A program made the translations under genes and the position numbers. From NCBI GenBank assembly GCA_031363945.1, contig JANLVJ010000064.1, positions 1-64,000 of the forward strand: a stretch of 64,000 nucleotides of DNA, given 5' to 3'. This DNA is from JANLVJ01 sp031363945. Its GTDB lineage: Bacteria > Bacteroidota > Bacteroidia > Sphingobacteriales > Sphingobacteriaceae. A model generated the notes under the pieces. That model did no database searches, was not told where the DNA came from, and worked only from the letters and a program-made list of their open reading frames with translations. Positions 1-8,894 of this stretch are shown one piece after another (within the stretch, counting starts at the first letter, position 1; every line of letters begins with the position of its first letter).

Positions 1-292
1 CACACTTCATATCGAATAGAATTAACCGGTGAAAGTCTAAGAAAAAAACGGTAAAATTGACAGGCAATCAGATTCTCTGAACCAAGACCCACAAGGGGGG
101 TCAGTATCACCAGAAGGGGGTCACCTTGATCAGAATATCCAGTTCTCATCAAACTTTTTTTCAACATGGCCGAACGGATACCTTTCTGTCTAGTGATCCA
201 AACGTTTACAATCAAACGGTCATCAGATTGAAAAGCCTGGACCGGCTACATTTTAACAAAACAAGAATGGTTTGGAAACCAATGTGGATCTA
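1..292. other. Non-coding stretch with possible IS21-type end repeats
   Basis: No gene could be recognised on either strand before the IS3 element. Two short direct repeats of the form AAGGGGG(G)TCA occur at about 93-103 and 114-123, spaced 21 bases apart. On the minus strand they read TGACCCCC(C)TT. Repeats like this are found at the ends of IS21-family elements upstream of istA, so this may be an element end whose transposase lies beyond the window edge. That is inference from pattern only. Confidence 0.3.
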
Positions 293-348
293 TGTGTAAG
301 CTTACCCATTTCTGTACAGTGAAATTTTAGAAAATCCTACATTCTTAT

Positions 349-1121
349 TTATTGCGTAATTAGTTGACTGGCTAAGTATTCCCTTGGCAATAAACCCATC
401 AATGAATCATGAGGTCGGCAGCTGTTGTACTCCTCCATCCACTTCCAGGTAAGCTTCCTGACTTCGTCCAGGCTATTAAACATATAGGCATCCAGAATAT
501 CCCGGCGATATGTTCCGTTGAACCGCTCGATATACCCGTTTTGCATCGGTCGTCCTGGCTGGTATATTCCGGACCGTTATCTACCCTGATTTGATTCGGT
601 GCTCCTCGTTCCTCCAATAGCTGGCTCAGGGTGCGCATCACCCTGCGTGCAGGTAAGGAGGTATCTATTTCAATAGCAAGTCCTTCTCTGTTATGATCAT
701 CAATAATATTTAGTGTCCGGAACTTCCTGCCGCAGGTTAAACTATCGCTCATAAAATCCATGCTCCAGGATTCATTTACCCCCTTTGGTACTGATAATGG
801 CTCTTTTATTCTGCTGGGTAGCCTTCGCTTATGTTTACGCTTCAGATTCATTTTCAGCTTCACATACACCCGGTGAACCCGTTTATGATTCCATAAATAC
901 CCCTCTTTTCGGATGTAGCCGTGTAATTTCCAGAATCCCCTAGTAGGGTGCTGTTCGCCTTTCTGCCGCAATACATCCATTACCTGGCTGTCATCCAGCC
1001 GATGCTGGTAGTAAAATACCGAGCGGGCCAGATTTACTGCCCTGCAAGCCCTGCCAATGATTGATCCATGCTCTTCGATTAACAGACGAGCCTTCTCACG
1101 CTTTTCAGCAGGGCTAATTAC
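349..1121 (-). pseudogene. IS3 transposase OrfB (DDE integrase), internally deleted
   Basis: The rve-type integrase normally made as an OrfAB fusion. The frame is open without its own early ATG from the OrfA stop, as expected for a frameshift-expressed product. The N-terminal HTH_21-like region and the first two catalytic aspartates are present (SMDFMSD and RVDNGPEY). Just after EYTS the frame breaks: the conserved block QPGRPMQNGYIERFNGTYR, holding the catalytic glutamate, continues in another frame from about 546 to 349. Compared with relatives about 18 codons between the second Asp and the Glu are missing, so the DD(35)E spacing is destroyed. Transposition from this copy should need a helper. 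Confidence 0.85.
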
Positions 1122-1381
1122 TTTTTTCCCAGTACAATTTTCAGCATCTGATGATCCAGGCTCAATTCAGCATACATACTTTTCAGCCGCCGGTTTTCAT
1201 CTTCCAGCTCTTTTACTCTTTTAAGTTCGCTGGCTTCCATACCGCCATACTTGGCGCGCCAGTTATACAGGGTTGCCGTACTTACACCGTGCTCCCGGGC
1301 AAGGTCTGTGGCTTTGACGCCATTTTCATGGGACTTCAGAATCCCAACAATTTGGCTCTCGGTGAAGGTGGTCTTTTTCAT
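1118..1381 (-). CDS. IS3-family transposase OrfA
   Basis: An 87-residue DNA-binding subunit. Residues about 5-50 form a helix-turn-helix of the HTH_Tnp_1 type (FTESQIVGILKSHENG, then ATLYNWRAKYGGM), and residues about 52-85 form a leucine-zipper-like coiled coil (ELEDENRRLK...LSLDHQMLK). The last codons contain the heptamer A AAA AAG immediately before the TAA stop, the classic IS3 -1 slippage site that would fuse OrfA to OrfB. OrfA appears intact, and OrfA alone usually acts as a repressor of transposition. Confidence 0.85.
   Translation of the reverse strand: MKKTTFTESQIVGILKSHENGVKATDLAREHGVSTATLYNWRAKYGGMEASELKRVKELEDENRRLKSMYAELSLDHQMLKIVLGKK
1121..1127 (-). promoter_or_regulatory. Programmed -1 frameshift heptamer A AAA AAG
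   Basis: On the minus strand the end of OrfA reads GGA AAA AAG TAA. Slipping back one base at A AAA AAG enters the OrfB frame (AAA AAA GTA ATT), which stays open into the integrase domain. The geometry matches the frameshift signal used by many IS3-family elements. Confidence 0.75.
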
Positions 1382-1551
1382 CTGTTCCTAGTTTAAATTT
1401 AACCAGGATTTCCTAAATTTCAAACGTCCAGTTTTTTGGGGAGCTTACACAAGTACTTTATGCTTCTTGGTCCTTTATTTATTTGGTTTTACTTAGAACT
1501 GTGCATCTAATTCACTGTTTCAATCTAAGTTAGGTTTAAGTACGAAACCCG

Positions 1552-1559
1552 TATCTTTA
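1552..1559 (+). promoter_or_regulatory. Possible promoter -7 element for hflX
   Basis: TATCTTTA lies 20 bp upstream of the hflX ATG and differs from the Bacteroidota -7 consensus TAnnTTTG only in the last base. No clear TTG -33 element is seen at the expected distance. Confidence 0.35.
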
Positions 1560-1578
1560 CTGGCTCTAAATCACTTGA

Positions 1579-2943
1579 ATGCAAAAACTGTATGATACAG
1601 CCCCGAAGCAGGAAACTGCGGTTCTGGTAGGTCTAATCACACCTGATGAGACCCTGGAACAAGAAATGGAATACCTTGATGAACTTGCTTTTCTGCTCGA
1701 AACAGCAGGTGGCAAGGCTATAAAGTATTTTACCCAGAAAGCACGGAATCCTGATTCCCGCACGTATGTGGGTAAAGGAAAAATAGAAGAGGTCAGAGAC
1801 TTCGTTATTGCCCAGGAAATCGATATCGTGATTTTTGATGATGAGCTTAGCCCGTCTCAGATAAGGAACCTTGAAGATTACCTTACCTGCAAAATACTTG
1901 ACAGAAGTAATCTGATCCTTGATATTTTCGCCAGTCGGGCCAAAACAGTACAAGCCAAAACACAGGTAGAACTGGCCCAATTTCAATATTTGCTGCCAAG
2001 GCTTACCCGTATGTGGACCCACTTGTCAAAGCAAAAAGGGGGTATCGGTATGAAGGGTCCTGGTGAGACTGAAATTGATACAGATCGCCGTATTGTGCGT
2101 GACAGAATCTCTTTGCTAAAAGAAAAACTTACCCAGATTGATATGCAAAATCTGGTTCAGCGCCGTAACAGAGGTGAATTTGTACGTATTGCACTGGTAG
2201 GATATACCAATGTGGGCAAATCAACTTTACTTAATTTACTTAGTAAGGCAGACGTTCTGGCTGAGAATAAGCTTTTTGCCACCCTTGATACTACTGTACG
2301 AAAATTAACCCTGAGAAATCTGCCAGTTTTGCTTTCAGACACAGTAGGTTTTATTCGTAAGCTACCGACTCATTTGGTTGAATCATTTAAATCAACACTA
2401 GCTGAGGTTCGTGAAGCAGATATTTTGCTGCATGTTGTAGATCTGTCACATCCGGGTTTTGAAAAACAGATGAATACGGTGATTTCAACCTTGCAGGAAA
2501 TCGGAGCATCCGGAAAGCTGATCATTACTGTTTTTAATAAAGTTGATCTTTTTACCAACGGAGAAAATCCAGAGGCCCCTTTATTCAGCCTCGAAGATTT
2601 CAAAAATAGCTGGATGGCCAAAGACCAGGTGAATTCAGTATTCATATCTGCTACAAGAAATGAGCATATCCAGGAATTACGGGATTTGTTATACAGCACC
2701 TGCTTACCGATTCACCTCTCGCGTTTCCCGCATAATGGATTATTATATCAGGATGACCCGGCCGAATCACTCATTGAATATATACCTGAGAACGATATGA
2801 ATCTGATTGAGCATATTGACCAACCTGCGCTACAAGATCAGCCATCAGGGCAGCAGCCTGAGAAAGATTCAGATCTTGAAACAGGAGATTCAGGGCTTAG
2901 GCCCTTGCCAAAAACCGTAAAAAAGCAAAAAGCAAAACTTTAA
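1579..2943 (+). CDS. hflX: GTPase HflX
   Basis: A ribosome-associated GTPase that splits stalled or stressed 70S ribosomes. The N-terminal HflX domain contains the glycine-rich RTYVGKGKIEEV segment and the GIGMKGPGETEIDTDRR linker. The G domain has G1 GYTNVGKST (about residue 208), G3 DTVGFI (about 253) and G4 NKVD (about 320). The C-terminus carries about 60 extra residues after the domain, first acidic and glutamine-rich and then ending in lysines (KKQKAKL), which is longer than the core family. It is a single gene, convergent with the DUF5686 gene, just downstream of the IS element. The ATG at 1579 is the first in frame. Confidence 0.93.
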   Translation: MQKLYDTAPKQETAVLVGLITPDETLEQEMEYLDELAFLLETAGGKAIKYFTQKARNPDSRTYVGKGKIEEVRDFVIAQEIDIVIFDDELSPSQIRNLEDYLTCKILDRSNLILDIFASRAKTVQAKTQVELAQFQYLLPRLTRMWTHLSKQKGGIGMKGPGETEIDTDRRIVRDRISLLKEKLTQIDMQNLVQRRNRGEFVRIALVGYTNVGKSTLLNLLSKADVLAENKLFATLDTTVRKLTLRNLPVLLSDTVGFIRKLPTHLVESFKSTLAEVREADILLHVVDLSHPGFEKQMNTVISTLQEIGASGKLIITVFNKVDLFTNGENPEAPLFSLEDFKNSWMAKDQVNSVFISATRNEHIQELRDLLYSTCLPIHLSRFPHNGLLYQDDPAESLIEYIPENDMNLIEHIDQPALQDQPSGQQPEKDSDLETGDSGLRPLPKTVKKQKAKL

Positions 2944-2952
2944 ACCCTCTGC

Positions 2953-5427
2953 CTAGAAGCCTCCGATATTCAGGGTAAAGCCATTTATATGTTTGCCCCC
3001 GGGTAAAAACCCGAAGGTAAATCCGGCACGAAAGCCAAATTTTTGTAACCCTGCGTATAGTTCTGTATAATTTAAGAGCTCATCATTTTTCATATAAGAA
3101 ATACCGGCCAGCTCTTGTAAATTCAGCTTCCTGAGTATTGGGATCTTAGCAAAAAGACCACCCATGAAGTTTTCCTCAGCATGAACATGCACAAAATACC
3201 GTGAAGCACTATAGCGGTAACTATTCAGAATTTCAAATGATTCAGCTCTTTCAAACAGGGTAGAACTGCTGCTGGTAAAATGCTGGTAATCGAGATATTG
3301 TAGATTCTGATGACTTAAGAAGCTGCCACCAGAAACACTGTAATTAAAACGGCCAAAGCTTGAGGCCTCAATATTATTCTGGGCTACCCTGAAGCTAAGC
3401 AGATTGTAATTTGGAGAGCTGCCCAGTACTCCGGGTATTCCTGCCCTGTCATCAATAAACAAAGTAGGATAATCTGAACCCTGAGGTATGATCATATCGG
3501 GTCTGACAACAAACTTCTCACCAAAATTAATCCTTGCTCCAAGATGTACGGTAAATGCCTGATTTGTCTGAAAAGCCAGTTGATTGCCGGGAGGCGAAAA
3601 TGGATTATTTGCAGAAAAGATTTTGAATTTGCTACCGGTAAGATAGGCATAGGCTGTGTTAGCAAGTGGTATGCGCCGGGCGAATTCAAGCCCTCCTACG
3701 AAATTAATCTGCCGGGTAAGATCTGTTGAGTAATCAACCTTTATAAAATGACGTTCATAAAGTTTTAGTGGATTGCGCTTTTCAAAAACGGTTTGTACTG
3801 TATTGTAAAAAGGGTCGACCCCTCCCAATCTGTTTTGATCTTTGACCGCAAAACCCCCTTCAATAGACAAAAAGGTATGTCTTAATGAACTAAATTCTCT
3901 GCTAAAACGTGCCGATGGATTAAAACGCCTGTTTATAAACCCGTATCGAAGATCTGCCCCTATCGTATATGAACTGGTATCTGTTGTATTTTGGGTGAAT
4001 GACAGATCAGGACTAAATGCAAGCCCCTCAACCGTATTATAACTGACCACCGTAAAAAAGGGGGCAATATTGAAACTACGTTTTTTAAATTTATTGGTGA
4101 ACGTTTGCCCAAGTAAGAGACTTGATGGTGTCAGGCGGTTGCGTTTATGATCTATAGAATCCTGATACCTGCGGGTATTATGAACTGTGAAAATACTATC
4201 CTTTTTTTTATAGTCGGTAATTTCTTCATGGGTAAGGGGCACAGCACGTATACTATTCCAATAAGTACTGTCTTTGGCATTAGCGTTTTTAACAACCTGC
4301 AGAATATCAGAGGGAAAATCTTTTACGGTAAATTTCGGGTTCAGTGTATAATTACTGAGCGATTCAAGATAGGAGCCATAGCCTTTAAATTTAAAAATAC
4401 TGTAGCTGAACCTGAACTCAACAGTCGATAAGACAAATACTCCTGTGGCTGGTTCAATAAATTGCTGCCTGATCTGTAAGGTATCCAGTAAATCAATCTT
4501 GCTTTGATCTGCTATACGTAAATCAAGGGATTGGATATTCCAGCTTGAATCTTGAATATATAAGAGCCCCTGAAAAAGATTGGCTCCTTTACGACGCGGA
4601 ATTACCTGGATTCTAAACGTCTGATGCCCCAGGTTCTCCGTTTTACCAATAAGTTTATACCGGTACATTGAAAACCCATTATCGGCAAGTGGTGATATAA
4701 ATTGTCTGGGGGTAATGTTAGTTAAATCAATTCTATTCTGGTAAAAATTGACCATCAGATCAGAGGCCTGGTTGAAACTAAAACTGCTGTTATTACCACT
4801 CACCTTTGACGAAATCATCTCTTCATGAATTGATCCAGGTTTTTTTACTTTCAGCCTGGAGACTGATTCTGAAAGGTAAAGAATACCGCGCTTACCCGAA
4901 TCAAGACCCATATTTTTAAGCTCACCCTGAACATCTGTGCCCAGAAAAGATTTGGGTGCATTTCTCAATTTCTGAATGCCCTTTATGTATACCTGGCAGC
5001 TATATGTATTGACCTGATTAGTATAAAAATCACGCCGTGCAATTACATTACGCATGATTCTGCGTGCAGGATCTTCTCTTTCAGCCCTTACAGTAACCTC
5101 ATTCAGATTATAGGTGTTTTCAGGTAGTACAAGGTCAAGTATGATTTCACCAGCCTCCAGATCTACTGATTTTACCAGGGTTTTAAAGCCTATTAGTGTA
5201 AAAACCAGGTCATAATGACCTGGCCTGAGAAGAATATGGTATCGTCCTTCACCATTCGATGTAGTGCCTGTACTTGTACCTTTTATATAAATAGAAACTG
5301 AGGTCAGACTTAAATTTTTACTATCCGTGATTTTACCACTGATGCTGGTATTTTGCGCTGTCACGGTAAAGGCGGCTAATAAAAAGACAACAAAGAAGAT
5401 TGATTTAATATGATTATAAAATTTCAT
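2953..5427 (-). CDS. DUF5686 / carboxypeptidase-regulatory-like outer-membrane protein
   Basis: Exported protein of about 824 residues. An N-terminal signal peptide (hydrophobic FFVVFLLAAF, probable cleavage after TVTA) is followed by a CarboxypepD_reg-like beta sandwich (about residues 25-110, starting SISGKITDSKNLSLTSVSIYI). A long DUF5686 region comes next, including RIMRNVIARRDFY, and its C-terminal half resembles an outer-membrane beta-barrel ending in aromatic-glycine strands (FTLNIGGF). The in-frame start at 5442 puts five residues before the signal peptide, so I prefer the ATG at 5427. It is last in the minus-strand arg cluster, 24 bp after the RsmI-like gene. The family is Bacteroidota-specific and its function is unknown. 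Confidence 0.85.
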   Translation of the reverse strand: MKFYNHIKSIFFVVFLLAAFTVTAQNTSISGKITDSKNLSLTSVSIYIKGTSTGTTSNGEGRYHILLRPGHYDLVFTLIGFKTLVKSVDLEAGEIILDLVLPENTYNLNEVTVRAEREDPARRIMRNVIARRDFYTNQVNTYSCQVYIKGIQKLRNAPKSFLGTDVQGELKNMGLDSGKRGILYLSESVSRLKVKKPGSIHEEMISSKVSGNNSSFSFNQASDLMVNFYQNRIDLTNITPRQFISPLADNGFSMYRYKLIGKTENLGHQTFRIQVIPRRKGANLFQGLLYIQDSSWNIQSLDLRIADQSKIDLLDTLQIRQQFIEPATGVFVLSTVEFRFSYSIFKFKGYGSYLESLSNYTLNPKFTVKDFPSDILQVVKNANAKDSTYWNSIRAVPLTHEEITDYKKKDSIFTVHNTRRYQDSIDHKRNRLTPSSLLLGQTFTNKFKKRSFNIAPFFTVVSYNTVEGLAFSPDLSFTQNTTDTSSYTIGADLRYGFINRRFNPSARFSREFSSLRHTFLSIEGGFAVKDQNRLGGVDPFYNTVQTVFEKRNPLKLYERHFIKVDYSTDLTRQINFVGGLEFARRIPLANTAYAYLTGSKFKIFSANNPFSPPGNQLAFQTNQAFTVHLGARINFGEKFVVRPDMIIPQGSDYPTLFIDDRAGIPGVLGSSPNYNLLSFRVAQNNIEASSFGRFNYSVSGGSFLSHQNLQYLDYQHFTSSSSTLFERAESFEILNSYRYSASRYFVHVHAEENFMGGLFAKIPILRKLNLQELAGISYMKNDELLNYTELYAGLQKFGFRAGFTFGFLPGGKHINGFTLNIGGF

Positions 5428-5451
5428 CTCCGTCACAGGCAAACTATCTGA

Positions 5452-6165
5452 TTAACGCTTTCCACTATAAATGATAAAAACAGCTGGGATTTTATGCAGT
5501 TCTGGAAGTGATTTTTTCCAGGCTGAAACTTTTTTCGTCTGAATTAATTGTTCAGGCGTAGTAATACCGGCAGCGATACATAATAAGGTATCAGGCTGTA
5601 AGGTTACAACCAGGTCTTGCAACATTCGGTTATTGCGAAAGGGAGTCTCAATAAAGATCTGGCTCATATTTGACTTCGACGATTCTGTCTCAAGCTGTAT
5701 AAGCCGGGTATTACGGTCAGTTCTGTCTATAGGCAGATAGCCTGAAAACTTAAATGACTGCCCGTTAAAACCAGATGACATCAGGGCAAGTATGATAGAA
5801 TTTGCTCCGACAAAGGGCACAACATTTATATTACGACGATGTGCCTCAAGAACAATTTCAGAACCGGGATCGGCAATGGCAGGGCAACCAGCTTCTGAAA
5901 GCAAGCCAACGTCACGTCCTTCCTCTATGCTTTTAAAATATTGAGGTAATTCATCTTTATTATGCTTGGCATACTCTCTGATGATTAGTTGCTGCTGGGG
6001 GGTAGCTATCTGTGCCTCTTTAAGAAATTTTCGTGCAGATTTTTCATTTTCAACAATAAATTCAGTCAGCGTTGAAATGGTTTCTTTTAACGCTGGAACA
6101 AGGCATTGATTAATAGTATCAGCCCCTAATGTAGTAGGGATTAATATAAGTCTTCCTTTTGGCAT
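5452..6165 (-). CDS. RsmI-like SAM-dependent tetrapyrrole methylase-fold protein
   Basis: A 237-residue member of the corrin/porphyrin methylase superfamily, closest to RsmI, the 16S rRNA C1402 2'-O-methyltransferase. The segment LLSEAGCPAIADPGSE (about residues 88-103) is the counterpart of RsmI's SDAGTPLISDPG, and VPFVGANSIILALMSSGF matches the next SAM-binding block. It lacks the C-terminal extension of full-length RsmI (about 280 residues), which fits the shorter Bacteroidota paralogue annotated only as SAM-dependent methyltransferase. rRNA as substrate is likely but not certain. It is co-oriented with the aminotransferase gene upstream. Confidence 0.8.
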   Translation of the reverse strand: MPKGRLILIPTTLGADTINQCLVPALKETISTLTEFIVENEKSARKFLKEAQIATPQQQLIIREYAKHNKDELPQYFKSIEEGRDVGLLSEAGCPAIADPGSEIVLEAHRRNINVVPFVGANSIILALMSSGFNGQSFKFSGYLPIDRTDRNTRLIQLETESSKSNMSQIFIETPFRNNRMLQDLVVTLQPDTLLCIAAGITTPEQLIQTKKVSAWKKSLPELHKIPAVFIIYSGKR

Positions 6166-6234
6166 TTATTGGCGGGGGGTATGATGAGGTAGAAACACAC
6201 TGATATTTTTTCTCAAATCTGCGCATGTTTTTGG

Positions 6235-7491
6235 CTAGACTAATTTGTCAAGGGCCGCTTTCAGCCTTGGTAAAAGCTGCTCAATATCCTGAAGAGAACA
6301 CCCCCCGATTGAGGCCCTGAACCAGGCTGAAGATGGCTCATTCCCGAATGCAGAAAATGGAACCAACGCTAGTTTAGCTTTTTTAATCAGGTATGAATTG
6401 ACCTCCATAGAATTCTGAATCACCTCACCATCACCAGTCGTACGACCCTGAATATCAATTTTTACAGTCAGGTAAATCGCACCCATTGGTGCAATTGCAT
6501 CAACCGGATAACCCTGTTCTTTTAATGACTTAATACCTTTATAAAGGGTATCAAGACTACGCTGAACCTTAAACCTGAAATCTCCCAGAAACTGATCAAC
6601 CTGTTCTGTTTCTCTCAGGAATGCTGCAACGGCATTCTGCTCAGGTGTTGGAGCCCAGGCTCCCATATGACTGATAATTGATCGCATTTTTGCAATAATT
6701 TTGGCCGGACCAAAGCCCCAGCCTACCCTAACACCTGTAGAGGCAAACCCTTTACTTGCCCCATCAATAAAAATTGTATATGGACGCATTGCAGGCCTGA
6801 GCGTAACGGGGTTTACATGTTTATGATTGCCAAAGGTTAGCAAACTATAGATCTGATCATACATTAGGTATAAGGGTTTTTCACCCTCCTTTCGTTTGGC
6901 ATTTTCAGCAAGTACCAAATCACATATTTTAGCGAGTTCTTCAGCGCTGAACATCGTGCCAGTAGGATTCAAAGGTGAACAAAGTGCCAGCAAAACTGCT
7001 CCACTTAATGTCCCTTCCAGTTCACTGGCAGTTGGCATAAAATTATTTTCTACAGTAGTTGGTACCATAACCATCTCAGCCCCTGTAAAATGGCAATAGT
7101 GGTTATTATTCCAGCTTGGTATTGGAAATACGACTTTATCACCTTTGTCTATAAGTGTTAAAAAACAAGAGTAGATCAAGGGTCTCGATCCGCCGCTGAT
7201 TATATAATCGGCCGCAGGATAATCAAGCTGATGCCTTTCAAGCGTAAATTCATGAAGTGCTTCCCTTAATAACGCTACTCCGTCATTTGGAGGATAATTG
7301 GTAAACCCTTTTTTATAGGCCAGATTAATTTGATCTCTCAGGTCTTCTGGTATAGGAAATTGAGAAGGGTCAAAGTCGCCGATGGTGAGATTACTGATTG
7401 CCTCACCCTGTTTCTTTAACTCACTTACCTCTGCTGCAATCTTAATAATCTCTGACCCGACAAGCGAATCTGCCATCTGTGAAACTTCCAT
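6235..7491 (-). CDS. Class I/II pyridoxal-phosphate aminotransferase
   Basis: A 418-residue fold-type I aminotransferase resembling aspartate/aromatic aminotransferases. The PLP lysine is about K247 in DGASKGFASTGVRVGWG. The LCSPLNPTGTMFS loop and a C-terminal FRASIGGC phosphate/carboxylate-binding arginine motif are present. It follows argH by 23 bp in the same direction, so it may be co-transcribed with the arginine genes, perhaps supplying aspartate or glutamate. The substrate cannot be fixed from sequence. A second Met at codon 6 is an alternative start. Confidence 0.85.
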   Translation of the reverse strand: MEVSQMADSLVGSEIIKIAAEVSELKKQGEAISNLTIGDFDPSQFPIPEDLRDQINLAYKKGFTNYPPNDGVALLREALHEFTLERHQLDYPAADYIISGGSRPLIYSCFLTLIDKGDKVVFPIPSWNNNHYCHFTGAEMVMVPTTVENNFMPTASELEGTLSGAVLLALCSPLNPTGTMFSAEELAKICDLVLAENAKRKEGEKPLYLMYDQIYSLLTFGNHKHVNPVTLRPAMRPYTIFIDGASKGFASTGVRVGWGFGPAKIIAKMRSIISHMGAWAPTPEQNAVAAFLRETEQVDQFLGDFRFKVQRSLDTLYKGIKSLKEQGYPVDAIAPMGAIYLTVKIDIQGRTTGDGEVIQNSMEVNSYLIKKAKLALVPFSAFGNEPSSAWFRASIGGCSLQDIEQLLPRLKAALDKLV

Positions 7492-7514
7492 AATATGAAT
7501 TGCGTGATTAAAAA

Positions 7515-8858
7515 TCAGGATGGTAAAAGTAGGAATAATTTGGCGATTGCCTGATCAATTTTCTCAAAGGGAAAACTTTGAACAACTGAATCTAAATTAC
7601 TCATAATGTATTCGTTATGCAGGTTTCCAATGCTACCCTCATGGGTATGTAGCTGATTTTTTGCAGGTATAAAATTACCGGCGTCGATTTCTGTGGCTAT
7701 CTGTTTATAGGCATCCCGAAAAGGTATGCCATTACTCAGCAGCAGATTAACTGCTTCAACACTGAATAGATACTTGTATTTATCTTCATCCAGAATATTA
7801 GATCTGATTTTTAACTGGGGTAAAAGCTCGGTTGTTAATGACAGACAATCACCCAGCATACCAAAAGCAGGAAAAAGAATTTCCTTAAGTAACTGAAAGT
7901 CACGGTGATAACCAGATGGCAGATTATTTGTCAAAAGTGTAATCTGATTTGGAATGGCCATAAGCTGGTTACAACGCCCTCTAATTAATTCAAAAACATC
8001 AGGATTCTTTTTGTGGGGCATAATACTTGACCCTGTGGTATATGCATCAGGCAGACTCAGGAAACCGAAATCCTGGCTCATATAAAGACAAACATCTGCT
8101 GCCATTTTATTTAGGGTTGAAGCAATGGCGGCTAGTGCCTGGGCAATCAGGCGTTCAGTTTTACCCCGGCTCATCTGGGCATAAACTACATTATGGTGCA
8201 TATCATCAAAGCCAAGCAGTGCAGTTGTCATTGTTCTGTTAATGGGTAGTGAAGACCCATAACCTGCGGCTGAGCCAAGTGGGTTTTTATTTGCCATAGA
8301 GAAAGCCAGCCTGACAGCTTCAAGGTCATCAACCAGACTTTCAGCATAGGCACCAAACCATAAGCCGAAGCTCGAAGGCATGGCTACCTGGAAATGTGTA
8401 TACCCAGGAAGCCCCTGATGCTGGTGTTCTTCACTAAGTTGTAGCATAACACGGGTCAGCGTGTAAACCTGGTCGACAATGCTTTTAAGCTGCGTTCTAA
8501 AAAAAAGCTTGAGGTCTGTCAGCACCTGATCATTCCTGGAACGACCTGCATGAATACGTTTACCCGTGTCACCGAGTTTTCTTGTTAGTAATAATTCTAT
8601 CTGAGAATGAATGTCTTCTACACCTTCTTCGATGAGAAAATCACCTTGAATAACCGCATTATATAAACTCATAAGTTCTACCTGAATTGCCGACATTTCA
8701 TCTTTTTCAAGCAGCCCGATCGATGTCAGCATCATGGCATGTGCCATAGATCCTTCAATATCAGCCTCAGCCAGCATAAGATCAAAAACCCGATCATTAC
8801 CTACTGTAAACCTTTCTACAGTTGAAGCCGGTTTTATTCCTTTTTCCCAGAGTTTCAT
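7515..8858 (-). CDS. argH: Argininosuccinate lyase
   Basis: Catalyses the last step of arginine synthesis, cleaving argininosuccinate to arginine and fumarate. The 447-residue protein contains the fumarase/aspartase superfamily signature GSSIMPHKKNPD (about residues 276-287), the catalytic loop TGSSI, and the upstream GRSRNDQV and GYTHFQ substrate motifs. Length is normal for the family. It lies 36 bp downstream of the M20 deacylase in the minus-strand arg operon. Confidence 0.96.
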   Translation of the reverse strand: MKLWEKGIKPASTVERFTVGNDRVFDLMLAEADIEGSMAHAMMLTSIGLLEKDEMSAIQVELMSLYNAVIQGDFLIEEGVEDIHSQIELLLTRKLGDTGKRIHAGRSRNDQVLTDLKLFFRTQLKSIVDQVYTLTRVMLQLSEEHQHQGLPGYTHFQVAMPSSFGLWFGAYAESLVDDLEAVRLAFSMANKNPLGSAAGYGSSLPINRTMTTALLGFDDMHHNVVYAQMSRGKTERLIAQALAAIASTLNKMAADVCLYMSQDFGFLSLPDAYTTGSSIMPHKKNPDVFELIRGRCNQLMAIPNQITLLTNNLPSGYHRDFQLLKEILFPAFGMLGDCLSLTTELLPQLKIRSNILDEDKYKYLFSVEAVNLLLSNGIPFRDAYKQIATEIDAGNFIPAKNQLHTHEGSIGNLHNEYIMSNLDSVVQSFPFEKIDQAIAKLFLLLPS

Positions 8859-8894
8859 AATAATAATTTTGTTTTTTCAAGCATTACAGGGCTC

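Larger units (their letters stand above)
293..1451 (-). mobile_element. IS3-family insertion sequence, degenerate copy
   Basis: The element is bounded by imperfect inverted repeats. The outer 10 bases TGTGTAAGCT (293-302) are exactly complementary to AGCTTACACA (1442-1451), and similarity continues inward for about 40 bases, including GAAATTT and AAATCC blocks. It encodes a typical IS3-family OrfA and OrfB on the minus strand, most like the IS407/IS51 group. No target-site duplication is visible: the flanks are tcta on the left and agta on the right. OrfB carries an internal deletion, so the copy is probably inactive. It ends about 130 bp upstream of hflX. Confidence 0.85.

Noticed and set aside
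349..546. Separate small gene on the minus strand
   Set aside because: It is the frame-shifted C-terminal piece of the IS3 integrase (GYIERFNGTYR), not an independent gene.
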